A stretch of 64,000 nt of DNA from Streptomyces formicae (GTDB taxonomy: Bacteria; Actinomycetota; Actinomycetes; Streptomycetales; Streptomycetaceae). This document shows, piece after piece, positions 27,226 to 36,030 of the stretch. Every line of letters begins with the position of its first letter. The first letter of the stretch is position 1. The stretch lies in contig NZ_CP022685.1 of NCBI RefSeq assembly GCF_002556545.1, positions 5,620,001 through 5,684,000 on the forward strand, written 5' to 3'. The notes under the pieces are model-generated. The model was not told where the DNA came from. It saw nothing but the letters and a program-made list of their open reading frames with translations, and ran no database searches. Position numbers and translations under genes: made by a program.

Positions 27226-28479
27226 TCACAGGCGGTGGGCGGCGCCCGCCGGAGTCGCGCCCCTCGTGTCGAGCAGGAGTTGGGCCTTCACCGCGAGCCC
27301 CTGGAGGTCGTACGTGCGGTGGTGCTGGAGCAGGATCGTGAGGTCGGCGTCGGCGGCCGCCTCGTAGAGGGAGTCGGCGCGCGGCACCGGACGGCCGAGG
27401 ATGCTCCAGTTGGGGACGTAGGGGTCGTGGTAGCTGACGGCCGCGCCCATCTCCATGAGGCGCGTCGCCACCTCCTGGGCGGGGGCGCCCTGCTGGTCGG
27501 CGAGGTCGGGCTTGTAGGTGACGCCCAGGAGCAGGACGCGGGCGCCGCGGGCGGACTTGCCGTGTTCGTTGAGCAGGGTCGCCGAGCGCTGGATGACGTA
27601 CTGGGGCATGCGGTCGTTGACCTGCTGGGCCAGTTCGACCATGCGCAGGGGGCGGGCGCCGCGGGAGGGGGCGGGGATGTCCAGGGGGACGCCGTGGCCG
27701 CCGACGCCGGGCCCCGGACGGAACGCCTGGAAGCCGAACGGCTTGGTCTCCGCGCAGCGGATGACGTCCCACAGGTCGATGCCCAGGTCGTGGCAGAGCA
27801 CCGCCATCTCGTTGACCAGGGCCATGTTCACGTGCCGGTAGTTGGTCTCCAGGAGGTGCACGGTCTCGGCCTCGCGGGGGCCGCGCGCGCGGACGACCTT
27901 GTCGGTGAGGCGGCCGTAGAAGGCGGCGGCCGACTCCGTGCAGGCCGGGGTGAGGCCGCCGATGACCTTGGGGGTGCCCGCGTAGCCGTGCAGCCGGTTG
28001 CCCGGGTCGAGGCGTCCCGGGGAGTACGCGAGGTGGAAGTCGCGGCCCGCCCGCAGGCCCGACCCCTGTTCGAGGATGGGGCGCAGGAATTCCTCGGTGG
28101 TCCCTGGGTAGGCGGGAGACTCGAGGATCACCGTGGTGTGCGGGCGCAGCCGTGCGGCCAGGGACCTGGCGGCCTCGGCCACCTGGGTCAGGTCGAGCGA
28201 GCGGTCCGCGGCCGCCGGTGTGGGCGCGCAGATGACCGCGGTACGGACCCGGCCGAGCTCGACCGGGTTGGTGGTCGGCCGGAAGCCCCCCGAGAGCATC
28301 CGGCGGACGTCGGCCGCGGTGAGGGTGCCCTCGGCGCCGTCGCAGGGCAGTCTGCCGCCCGCCAGGTCGGCGGCGCGGGCGGGGTCGTAGCCGATGGTCG
28401 CGATGCGGGCGGCGACGGCGGCCTGGGCGAGGGGCAGGCCGAGGTGGCCGAGACCGATGACAGCGAGATCTGCGGGCAT
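27226..28479 (-). CDS. Nucleotide-sugar dehydrogenase homologue lacking the catalytic cysteine
   Basis: 417 residues from the ATG at 28477-28479. It has the three-domain layout of UDP-glucose/UDP-ManNAc 6-dehydrogenases. The N-terminal NAD domain reads IGLGHLGLPLAQAAVAARIA. The central dimer helix carries LLETNYRHVNMALVNEMAVL and CAETKPFGFQAFRPG. The C-terminal UDP-binding domain carries LLGVTYKPDLADQQGAPAQE. The catalytic motif, normally GPGxGGHCxPxD, reads GPGVGGHGVPLDI: the nucleophilic Cys is Gly (codon GGC). ESPAYPGTTEEF replaces the usual STVPPGTT-type strand. The standard four-electron oxidation should not be possible. Orientation is opposite to its neighbours. Confidence 0.85.
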   Translation of the reverse strand: MPADLAVIGLGHLGLPLAQAAVAARIATIGYDPARAADLAGGRLPCDGAEGTLTAADVRRMLSGGFRPTTNPVELGRVRTAVICAPTPAAADRSLDLTQVAEAARSLAARLRPHTTVILESPAYPGTTEEFLRPILEQGSGLRAGRDFHLAYSPGRLDPGNRLHGYAGTPKVIGGLTPACTESAAAFYGRLTDKVVRARGPREAETVHLLETNYRHVNMALVNEMAVLCHDLGIDLWDVIRCAETKPFGFQAFRPGPGVGGHGVPLDIPAPSRGARPLRMVELAQQVNDRMPQYVIQRSATLLNEHGKSARGARVLLLGVTYKPDLADQQGAPAQEVATRLMEMGAAVSYHDPYVPNWSILGRPVPRADSLYEAAADADLTILLQHHRTYDLQGLAVKAQLLLDTRGATPAGAAHRL

Positions 28480-28706
28480 GGCGGTGGGCCGTCCTCCCAA
28501 TAGCCGGACCGGGACGAGTGCGCAAGCCCTGTGGACAAGGCGGACCAGCGCAATGTCAGACTAGGAGTAAATATGACCGATATGCGGCATTGCCTGGCTC
28601 CGGAGTCCGGAGTGTTGTCCACAGGCCGCGGCGGCGATCAGCGGGCGCGGCCGAAATCTGGGCATGATGTGAGTCCGACCACACCCGATCGCAACGGGAG
28701 GCAGCA

Positions 28707-30416
28707 GTGAGGACAGCGACACTGGGGCCGGCGGAGCGTGCCGAGTCACTTGCGGGAATGGCCGACCGGGAGCTGGACGTCCTGGTCGTGGGCGCGGGGG
28801 TGGTCGGTGCGGGGACGGCACTCGACGCGGTCACCCGCGGCCTGTCCACCGGCCTGGTCGAGGCCAGGGACTGGGCGTCCGGCACGTCGAGCCGGTCGAG
28901 CAAGCTGATCCACGGCGGCCTGCGCTATCTGGAGATGCTCGACTTCGCGCTCGTGCGGGAGGCGTTGAAGGAGCGCGGGCTCCTCCTGGAGCGGCTCGCC
29001 CCGCACCTGGTGAAGCCGGTGCCGTTCCTCTACCCCTTGCAGCACAAGGGCTGGGAGCGGTTGTACGCGGGATCGGGCGTCGCGCTCTACGACGCCATGT
29101 CGATGTCGCGCGGACACGGCAGGGGTCTGCCCACCCACCGCCACCTGACCCGGCGTCACGCGCTGCGCGTCGCCCCCTGCCTGAAGAAGGACGCCCTGGT
29201 CGGGGCGATGCAGTACTACGACGCGCAGATGGACGACGCCCGCTACGTGGCCACGCTGGTGCGCACGGCGGCGGCGTACGGCGCGAAGGTCGCCAACCGG
29301 GCCAAGGTCACCGGCTTCCTGCGCGAGGGCGAGCGCGTGGTCGGCGCCCGCGTGCAGGACGTGGAAGGCGGCGGGGAGTACGAGATCAGGGCCAAGCAGA
29401 TCGTGAACGCCACCGGCGTGTGGACGGACGACACGCAGGCCATGGTCGGCGAGCGGGGACAGTTCCACGTCAGGGCGTCCAAGGGCATCCACCTCGTGGT
29501 GCCCAAGGACCGGATCAACTCCACGACCGGCCTGATCCTGCGGACCGAGAAGAGCGTCCTGTTCGTCATCCCGTGGGGGCGGCACTGGATCGTGGGCACG
29601 ACCGACACGGACTGGGACCTCGACAAGGCGCATCCGGCCGCGTCCAGCGCCGACATCGACTATCTCCTCGAGCACGTGAACTCGGTGCTCGCGGTGCCGC
29701 TCTCGCGGGACGACGTCCAGGGGGTGTACGCGGGGCTGCGGCCGCTGCTCGCCGGGGAGTCGGACGCCACGAGCAAGCTGTCGCGCGAGCACACGGTCGC
29801 GCATCCGGCCCCCGGTCTCGTGGTCGTCGCGGGCGGCAAGTACACGACGTACCGCGTGATGGCCAAGGACGCCGTGGACGAGGCGGTGCACGGCCTGGAC
29901 CAGCGCGTCGCCGACTGCGTCACGGAGGACGTCCCGCTGGTCGGCGCCGAGGGCTACAAGGCGATGTGGAACGCGCGCGCCAGGATCGCCGCGCGGACGG
30001 GCCTTCATGTGGTGCGTGTGGAGCACCTGTTGAACCGGTACGGCTCGCTGGCCGAGGAAGTGCTCGACCTGGTGACCGCCGACCCCACGCTCGGCGCGGT
30101 GCTGCAGGGCGCGGACGACTATCTGCGCGCCGAGGTGGTGTACGCGGCCTCGCACGAGGGCGCGAGGCACCTGGACGACGTGCTGACGCGGCGCACGCGC
30201 ATCTCGATCGAGACCTTCGACCGGGGCACGCGCAGCGCCCGCGAGTGCGCCGAACTGATGGCGCCCGTCCTGGGCTGGGACAAGGACCAGATCGAGCGGG
30301 AGGTCCAGCACTACGAGAAGCGGGTGGAGGCCGAGCGCGAGTCGCAGCGGCAGCCGGACGACCTGACCGCGGACGCGGCGCGGCTCGGCGCGCCGGACAT
30401 CGTGCCGCTCAACTAG
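28707..30416 (+). CDS. glpD: Glycerol-3-phosphate dehydrogenase, FAD-dependent
   Basis: Oxidises sn-glycerol 3-phosphate to dihydroxyacetone phosphate at the membrane, feeding electrons to quinones. 569 residues from GTG 28707, preceded by GGGAGGCAGCA. FAD motif is VLVVGAGVVGAGTALDAVTR. Further motifs are SSRSSKLIHGGLRYLEMLDF, QYYDAQMDDARYVATLVRTA, GVYAGLRPLL and GGKYTTYRVMAKDAVD. A C-terminal helical domain (about 400-530) follows, as in GlpD. No glpF or glpK lies beside it here. Confidence 0.95.
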   Translation: MRTATLGPAERAESLAGMADRELDVLVVGAGVVGAGTALDAVTRGLSTGLVEARDWASGTSSRSSKLIHGGLRYLEMLDFALVREALKERGLLLERLAPHLVKPVPFLYPLQHKGWERLYAGSGVALYDAMSMSRGHGRGLPTHRHLTRRHALRVAPCLKKDALVGAMQYYDAQMDDARYVATLVRTAAAYGAKVANRAKVTGFLREGERVVGARVQDVEGGGEYEIRAKQIVNATGVWTDDTQAMVGERGQFHVRASKGIHLVVPKDRINSTTGLILRTEKSVLFVIPWGRHWIVGTTDTDWDLDKAHPAASSADIDYLLEHVNSVLAVPLSRDDVQGVYAGLRPLLAGESDATSKLSREHTVAHPAPGLVVVAGGKYTTYRVMAKDAVDEAVHGLDQRVADCVTEDVPLVGAEGYKAMWNARARIAARTGLHVVRVEHLLNRYGSLAEEVLDLVTADPTLGAVLQGADDYLRAEVVYAASHEGARHLDDVLTRRTRISIETFDRGTRSARECAELMAPVLGWDKDQIEREVQHYEKRVEAERESQRQPDDLTADAARLGAPDIVPLN

Positions 30417-30929
30417 CGCTCGGAGGTCAGGTTCTGAGGGTCCGGGTGATGCTGCCCACCCTGACGTGATCGGCGCGGGGCGGCGGCGGGGCCCGCGCGG
30501 GAGAAGGACGCGCGCGGCGCGGCCGCCGGGCGCGCCACGCCGACGTGCGGCGTTCCCGACGCCCGTGGCCGGTGTGACGGCCTGGACGGCCCCGGGCGCC
30601 GGGAGCGGCGCACGGCCAGGGGGAGTTCGGCTGCCTCGCCGGTCGGCGGGCAGAGGGGCGGGGCCTTGCTTCGGCCGGTGAGCAGCGGAAGAGTGGCGTC
30701 CACGGCCGGATTCGCGGGCCCCGGCGGGTTGGCCGTCCCGCTGATGAGGGCCCCCGCGAGGAGGACGGCCGACCGCGTGCGCGGTTTCGGTACGGCGGCC
30801 CCCTCCTTGTCCGCGGCCCTTCATGAGGGACGGTGGACCCTGGGCGCGGAGCGGTCCTTGAGTAAGGGACAATGAAGGCTCTGTCAGGGCGGGTTGCGCG
30901 GGTAGCAGCGGTAGCAGCAGAGGGGACGC
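30417..30929. other. Long upstream region of the kinase array, no gene supported
   Basis: 513 bases between glpD and the first kinase. Short frames are open on both strands, but none has a ribosome site or recognisable product. Very GC-rich up to about 30780. Near the kinase there are repeated TCCTTG-type words (30807, 30856), a pair of AGGGAC words and GGTAGCAGCGGTAGCAGCAG at 30899-30918 just before the start. It presumably holds the promoter of the first kinase, which I cannot place. Confidence 0.5.
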
Positions 30930-33044
30930 ATGTCGGACGCGGAGCAGACGGGTGAGGCCCGTCGGGACAAGAGCGAACGTCTCCTCGCCGGCCGGTACCG
31001 GCTGGGAGAGGTGCTCGGCCGCGGTGGCATGGGCACTGTGTGGCGTGCCAAGGACGAGACGCTCGGCCGTACGGTCGCGGTGAAGGAGCTGCGGTTCCCC
31101 TCGAGCATCGACGAGGAGGAGAAGCGGCGCCTCATCACGCGGACGCTGCGCGAGGCCAAGGCGATCGCGCGGATCCGCAACACCAGCGCCGTGACCGTCT
31201 ACGACGTGGTCGACGAGGACGACCGGCCGTGGATCGTGATGGAGTTGGTCGAGGGCAAGTCGCTGGCGGAGGCGATCCGCGAGGACGGCCTTCTGACGCC
31301 GCGTCGGGCGGCCGAGGTCGGGCTCGCCGTGCTCGACGTCCTGCGCTCCGCGCACCGCGAGGGAATCCTGCACCGTGACGTGAAGCCGTCGAACGTGCTG
31401 ATCGCCGAGGACGGCCGGGTCGTCCTGACCGACTTCGGCATCGCGCAGGTCGAGGGCGACCCGTCGATCACGTCCACCGGCATGCTCGTCGGCGCGCCGT
31501 CGTACATCTCGCCGGAGCGGGCGCGCGGGCACAAGCCGGGACCCGCGGCCGACATGTGGTCGCTCGGTGGTCTGTTGTACGCGGCGGTGGAGGGCGTGCC
31601 GCCGTATGACAAGGGATCGGCGATCGCGACCCTCACCGCGGTGATGACCGAGGACGTGGAACAGCCGGTGAACGCCGGGCCGTTGGAGAAGGTCATCTAC
31701 GGCCTGCTCGCCAAGGACCCGGAGCAGCGGCTCGACGACGTGGGGGCGCGGGCGCTCCTGATGGACGTGATCCACGCGCCGGAGCCCAAGGCGGAGCCCG
31801 AGCCGGTCGAGGCGACCAAGGTGGTGCCGCTGCCGCCCGTTCCGGGCAAGAAGGGTCTTGGCAAGAAGGTCCTCGGCAAGGGCTCGGGTAAGGGGCCGGG
31901 CCGAGGTCTTGGGAAGAAGGGGCTCGGAGCATCGGGTTCCGCCGGTGCTGCCGCCGCTTCCTCCGCGGCTGCGCCTGCCGTTCCTGCTGCGCCTGCTACT
32001 CCTTCCGTACCTCCCGTTCCCCCCGCTGCTCCTTCTTCTGCGCCTTCTGTGCCTTCTGCGCCTCAGGCTCAGTCCGCCGGTTCCGCCGGTTCCTCCGGGA
32101 CGCTCGGCGGGCGCAAGGCCGAGGAGGCCGCCGACCGGCTGAAGGGTGCCCTGCGGTCGGCCCGCAAGGCCGCCGCCTCGGCCACCGCGCGGGGCGCGGG
32201 CGCTGGTGCGGCCGGGGCCGCCGGGTCGCCGCAGCCGGGCACGCCGCCTCGGGCGCCGGTCAAGGCGTCGCTCACCGATGTGGTGCCGCGCAGGACCCTG
32301 GTGATCGTGTCCGTGGTCGCCGTGCTCGCGGTCCTCGGGACGGTGCTCGCCTTCGCGCTCGGGGGCGACGACAAGGGCTCGTCCGGCAAGGACAGCAAGG
32401 GCGGCGACAAGGCCGCATCCAGCGGGGCGACCGCCGGTGGCGGGGCCAAGGAGTCCGAGAAGGAGTCCGGCAAGGGCGAGGGCTCCGGCGACGGCAAGGG
32501 CACCGGCGCGGACTCGGGCAAGGGCGAGGAAGCGGACAAGGGCGACGACCCGGGCAAGGGCGACGCCAAGGACAAGAACAAGGACAAGGGCAAGGACAAG
32601 AAGCCCGGTGACGGGGCCGCGTCGACGTACAAGCACGGCCAAGGCTTCTCCATAGGACTGCCCAAGGGCTGGAAGTACCAGTCCACGGGCAGCGCGGGCG
32701 CACGCTTCACCGGGCCGAACGGGCAGAAGCTGCTCGTCGGTTGGACCACCACTCCCAAGGACAACCCGGTGGCCGACTGGAAGAGCCAGGAGAACTACAT
32801 GGTGCGCTCCCAGTACCACCGGATCCGCATAGAGAAGGCGGATTACCGGGACTGGAACACGGCTGACTGGGAATTCACCTATGTCGACGGCGGCACCAAG
32901 TACCGGTCGATAGACCGGGGCTTCGTCGTCAACGGCGGGCTGGGCTACGGAATGATGTACACGGCCAAGGCCGACGACTGGGGGAGCGCGGAGCGCAAGA
33001 GCGCCTGGCGGACCCTCACGCAGACGTTCGAGCCGAAGTCCTGA
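30930..33044 (+). CDS. Transmembrane Ser/Thr protein kinase, array member 1
   Basis: 704 residues from ATG 30930. The kinase domain is at about 24-285: GRGGMGTVWRAKDETLGR, Lys52 in VAVKEL, HRDVKPSN (Asp150), DFG Asp168, APSYISPERARG and MWSLGGLLYAAVEG. All catalytic residues are present. A long Lys/Gly then Ala/Pro/Ser-rich cytoplasmic linker (about 290-455) leads to one membrane helix (456-478, TLVIVSVVAVLAVLGTVLAF). A Lys/Gly/Asp spacer follows, then an extracytoplasmic domain (565-704, GFSIGLPKGWKY, aromatic-rich). No PASTA repeats. Probably senses an envelope signal. First of six consecutive kinases. Confidence 0.9.
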   Translation: MSDAEQTGEARRDKSERLLAGRYRLGEVLGRGGMGTVWRAKDETLGRTVAVKELRFPSSIDEEEKRRLITRTLREAKAIARIRNTSAVTVYDVVDEDDRPWIVMELVEGKSLAEAIREDGLLTPRRAAEVGLAVLDVLRSAHREGILHRDVKPSNVLIAEDGRVVLTDFGIAQVEGDPSITSTGMLVGAPSYISPERARGHKPGPAADMWSLGGLLYAAVEGVPPYDKGSAIATLTAVMTEDVEQPVNAGPLEKVIYGLLAKDPEQRLDDVGARALLMDVIHAPEPKAEPEPVEATKVVPLPPVPGKKGLGKKVLGKGSGKGPGRGLGKKGLGASGSAGAAAASSAAAPAVPAAPATPSVPPVPPAAPSSAPSVPSAPQAQSAGSAGSSGTLGGRKAEEAADRLKGALRSARKAAASATARGAGAGAAGAAGSPQPGTPPRAPVKASLTDVVPRRTLVIVSVVAVLAVLGTVLAFALGGDDKGSSGKDSKGGDKAASSGATAGGGAKESEKESGKGEGSGDGKGTGADSGKGEEADKGDDPGKGDAKDKNKDKGKDKKPGDGAASTYKHGQGFSIGLPKGWKYQSTGSAGARFTGPNGQKLLVGWTTTPKDNPVADWKSQENYMVRSQYHRIRIEKADYRDWNTADWEFTYVDGGTKYRSIDRGFVVNGGLGYGMMYTAKADDWGSAERKSAWRTLTQTFEPKS

Positions 33045-33168
33045 GATCTCCTATCCCCTCATTGCGGTTCGCGTAGGGCACGTATCGTGAGTGCTTGCGG
33101 ACCGTACGCCGCCGCAACAAGCCGTAAGACGAACGGAATTGACCGCCGGGCGGGACGGGGGATGCGTC

Positions 33169-35838
33169 GTGGACGACTATGCGGGACGGGTGCTCGCCGA
33201 CCGCTACCGCCTGCCGCTGCCGCCTTCGGATGAGTACGAGCTTGCCGAGTCGCGTGCCTTCGACACGTACAGCGGCCAGGAAGTCCTGGTCAGGCAGGTG
33301 CCGTTGCCCGAGATCGTCGATGCGGAAGTGCTCGACGAGGAGGAGCCGCCCGATCTGCCCGCGGGGTTCGTGCCTCGGGAGGGGGCGACGGCGGGGACCG
33401 GCGCCCGGCGGGCATCGGCGCGTACGACGCGCAGTCCCACGGATCCCGCGGTCCGCCGTGCCATGGAGGCGGCGCAGTCCGCCGCGCAGATACCGGACCA
33501 TCCTCGGCTCGACCAGGTCTTCGACGTGTTCGCCGAGGGCGGTTCGCTGTGGATAGTGAGCGAGTTGGTGGCGGCGAGGCCGCTGGCCGCGCTCCTCGCC
33601 GACCGGCCGCTGAGTCCCTACCGGGCGGCGGAGGTCGCGGCGGACGTGCTCGCCGCGCTGCGCGTGCTGCACGGGCACGGCTGGGTGCACCGCAACATCA
33701 CCGCGCGCACGGTGCTGATATGCGACGACGGCCGGGTGATGCTGACGGGCCTCGCGGCGGGCGCGGCCGAGGAGGCGCTGTGCGGGTACGACCCGCGCCC
33801 CGAGGAGGAGGGCGAGCCGACGGGCTCGGCCGGGTCCGTCGGGAACGTCGCCACGTACGGAGAGGGAGACGGGGGCGAGGGCGAGGGCGGGGACGAGGGC
33901 TGGAGCGGCGACGAGAGCGGCCGGTCCGGGAGTCGCGGACTGCCCTTGTACCGGGACCAGATCGGGCATCCCGGCCAGGACCGTCGGGCCCAGGATCACG
34001 GCCAGGAACAGGGGCAGGCCCCAGGGCTTCGCGGGCAAGGCCGGTTCGGGGACGAGCCGGGGGACGCGTTCGGTGAGGCGTCCGGGGACGTGGGGATCGA
34101 GCCCGCGCCCGAGTCCGCGGGGCTGCCGCCGGGTGACGCGCGCGCCGCGCGGGCCGGGGCCATCGCGGCGTACCGCGCGGGGGCGCGGGCCGCGGCGCGG
34201 ATGAACGACGAAGAGCCTTCCGTGCCCGGACGGATCTCGGATCCCTACGGAGTCGCGGGCGCCGCGAAGCCCTGGCACGGGGCGGTGCCGCGCAACCGGG
34301 CGGCCGCGCGGGAAAGCTCCCTCGAACCTCCGCACCGCGAGTCACAGCACCTCGAACCTCCGCACCCCCGATCTCTGCCCCCCGAGCCGCCCGCACCTGC
34401 CTCCCCGGCCCCCGACGCCACTGCCCGTCGTGGCCCCACCACCGCGCTCGCCGCCGAGCGCGCCCGGCACGCGCGCATGGTCGTCGTCGGGGCCGTCACC
34501 GAGCGCTGGGCGCCCGAGCAGGCAGGGCCCGTCCACGAGAACTGGCAGCTCGCCGCGCCCATCGGGCCCGCCACCGACCTGTGGGCGCTCGGCGCTCTGC
34601 TGTTCCGTGCCGTGCAGGGGCACGCGCCGTACCCGGAGGACAGCACGTCCGAGCTCGTGCAGATGGTGTGCGCGGAGCCGCCCGCGTTCGCCGAGGAGTG
34701 CGGGCCGCTGCGCCCCGTCGTCGAGTCGCTGCTGCGTCAGGACCCGACCGAGCGGCTCGACTTCGAGGAGCTCGGCGGCTGGCTGCGCTCGCTGGTGCGG
34801 TCGGCGCCGGAGCCGGAGGCGGGGGCGAACGTCGTGCCGGTCCCGCCGTACGACGCGGGCAGGCTGCCCGTCGTACGGCGGCGTGGTGAGGTCGTGCGCA
34901 AGCGGCGGTCCGCGCCGCCCGCGACCACCGGGCAGGGGCACGGCAGGCACAAGCACAAGAGGAGCAGGGGCAAGGGACAGGGCAAGGACGTCAGGGCCGC
35001 CCGTGCACCACGGGAGGTCCGGGCGCCCAAGGAAGCGCGGCTGAGCGAGACCCGGCTCAGGGAGACGAGCCCCCGCGGTTCGAGGCCGGGCGTGCCCCGG
35101 CCCGCGAGCGGGGCGCGGCCCCGTTCGCTCGGGAAGCTGTTGCTGATCGCCATCCTGGCGGGGCTCGTCGCGGCCGTCGCGTACGCCATGGTGTTCATGC
35201 CCAAGTCCGACGACCGGGCACCGGGCGGGCGCACCGGCTCGGCGGGCGAGGTCAGTTCGGAGCCGAGCACGGACGGCGACGACAAGCCGGGCGAGGGGCA
35301 GAAGCCGGGCGGCAAGCCCAAGGACAAGCCGACCAGGACCAAGGGCCCAGGCTCACAGGAGCCGCAGACCACCGACCCCGATCTGCCGAGGGGTTTCGCG
35401 CTGCGCAAGGACGCCGAGGGCTTCCGGGTCGCCGTCGCCAGCGGCTGGGACCGCCAGCCCAAGAACGGCCGTGGTCAGGTCCGTTACACGCACGGTGACT
35501 TCGAGCTGCTCCTGGTCCCCGGGCGGGACGGCACGGACAGCTTCGGCGGCGACCCGATGAAGTACCAGCGCGAGCACGAGCGCGAGTTGCAGCCCTTCCG
35601 CGACTCGTCGTGGGCGACGTCCAGCGGGATGCGGCGGATCGACGTCGGCGGGCGGGCCATGGCCGAGGGGCAGTTCACCTGGCAGGACGCCGACGGCCGC
35701 GAGGTCTTCGTACGCAATCTCGCGATGGTGGTCGGCGGGAAGTACCACGTGGTGCAGGTGCGCGGTCCCGAGGCGGAGCGGGACGAGGTGACGCGGCTGT
35801 ACGAGCAGGCGTCGAGCACGTACCAAGTCGTCGGCTGA
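33169..35838 (+). CDS. Transmembrane pseudokinase with large insertion, array member 2
   Basis: 889 residues from GTG 33169 (GGGGGATG upstream). The kinase fold is recognisable but its motifs are broken. The beta-3 Lys is Arg42 (VLVRQV), HRD-x-K-P-x-N is HRNITART (Asn176, no Asp, Lys or Asn), DFG is TGL (193-195), and there is no glycine-rich loop. About 250 low-complexity residues separate this from the later lobe helices (TDLWALGALLFRAVQG near 469; LLRQDPTERLDFEEL). A basic linker, a membrane helix (about 655-677) and an outer domain (742-889, GFRVAVASGWD) follow. It cannot be an ordinary kinase; a scaffold or regulator of the neighbouring kinases is likely. Confidence 0.88.
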   Translation: MDDYAGRVLADRYRLPLPPSDEYELAESRAFDTYSGQEVLVRQVPLPEIVDAEVLDEEEPPDLPAGFVPREGATAGTGARRASARTTRSPTDPAVRRAMEAAQSAAQIPDHPRLDQVFDVFAEGGSLWIVSELVAARPLAALLADRPLSPYRAAEVAADVLAALRVLHGHGWVHRNITARTVLICDDGRVMLTGLAAGAAEEALCGYDPRPEEEGEPTGSAGSVGNVATYGEGDGGEGEGGDEGWSGDESGRSGSRGLPLYRDQIGHPGQDRRAQDHGQEQGQAPGLRGQGRFGDEPGDAFGEASGDVGIEPAPESAGLPPGDARAARAGAIAAYRAGARAAARMNDEEPSVPGRISDPYGVAGAAKPWHGAVPRNRAAARESSLEPPHRESQHLEPPHPRSLPPEPPAPASPAPDATARRGPTTALAAERARHARMVVVGAVTERWAPEQAGPVHENWQLAAPIGPATDLWALGALLFRAVQGHAPYPEDSTSELVQMVCAEPPAFAEECGPLRPVVESLLRQDPTERLDFEELGGWLRSLVRSAPEPEAGANVVPVPPYDAGRLPVVRRRGEVVRKRRSAPPATTGQGHGRHKHKRSRGKGQGKDVRAARAPREVRAPKEARLSETRLRETSPRGSRPGVPRPASGARPRSLGKLLLIAILAGLVAAVAYAMVFMPKSDDRAPGGRTGSAGEVSSEPSTDGDDKPGEGQKPGGKPKDKPTRTKGPGSQEPQTTDPDLPRGFALRKDAEGFRVAVASGWDRQPKNGRGQVRYTHGDFELLLVPGRDGTDSFGGDPMKYQREHERELQPFRDSSWATSSGMRRIDVGGRAMAEGQFTWQDADGREVFVRNLAMVVGGKYHVVQVRGPEAERDEVTRLYEQASSTYQVVG

Positions 35839-36030
35839 GTGAGCAACGAGCACGCACGAGCCGTCGGCTGAGTCGCCGTGGGGCGTATTTCGGCCACGGT
35901 CCTGCGGCCCCTCTGACCAGCATGGAACATCCACGACATGCGTCACAGTGCGGTCTCCGTGGACCCCCGGCGGTTCCCTGTACGGGCTTCCCTCCTTAAC
36001 CTGGGCCTGTCAAGACCATTGCGGGGGAAC

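Noticed and set aside
30666..30875. Short top-strand frame upstream of the first kinase
   Set aside because: No ribosome site, no domain, and composition like intergenic sequence.
28746..32819. Very long bottom-strand open frame opposite glpD and the first kinase
   Set aside because: It is antisense to two certain genes, its composition is His/Arg/Gly/Leu-rich as expected from high-GC shadow frames, and it shows no domain. The same applies to the frame at 50720-55318 opposite guaA.
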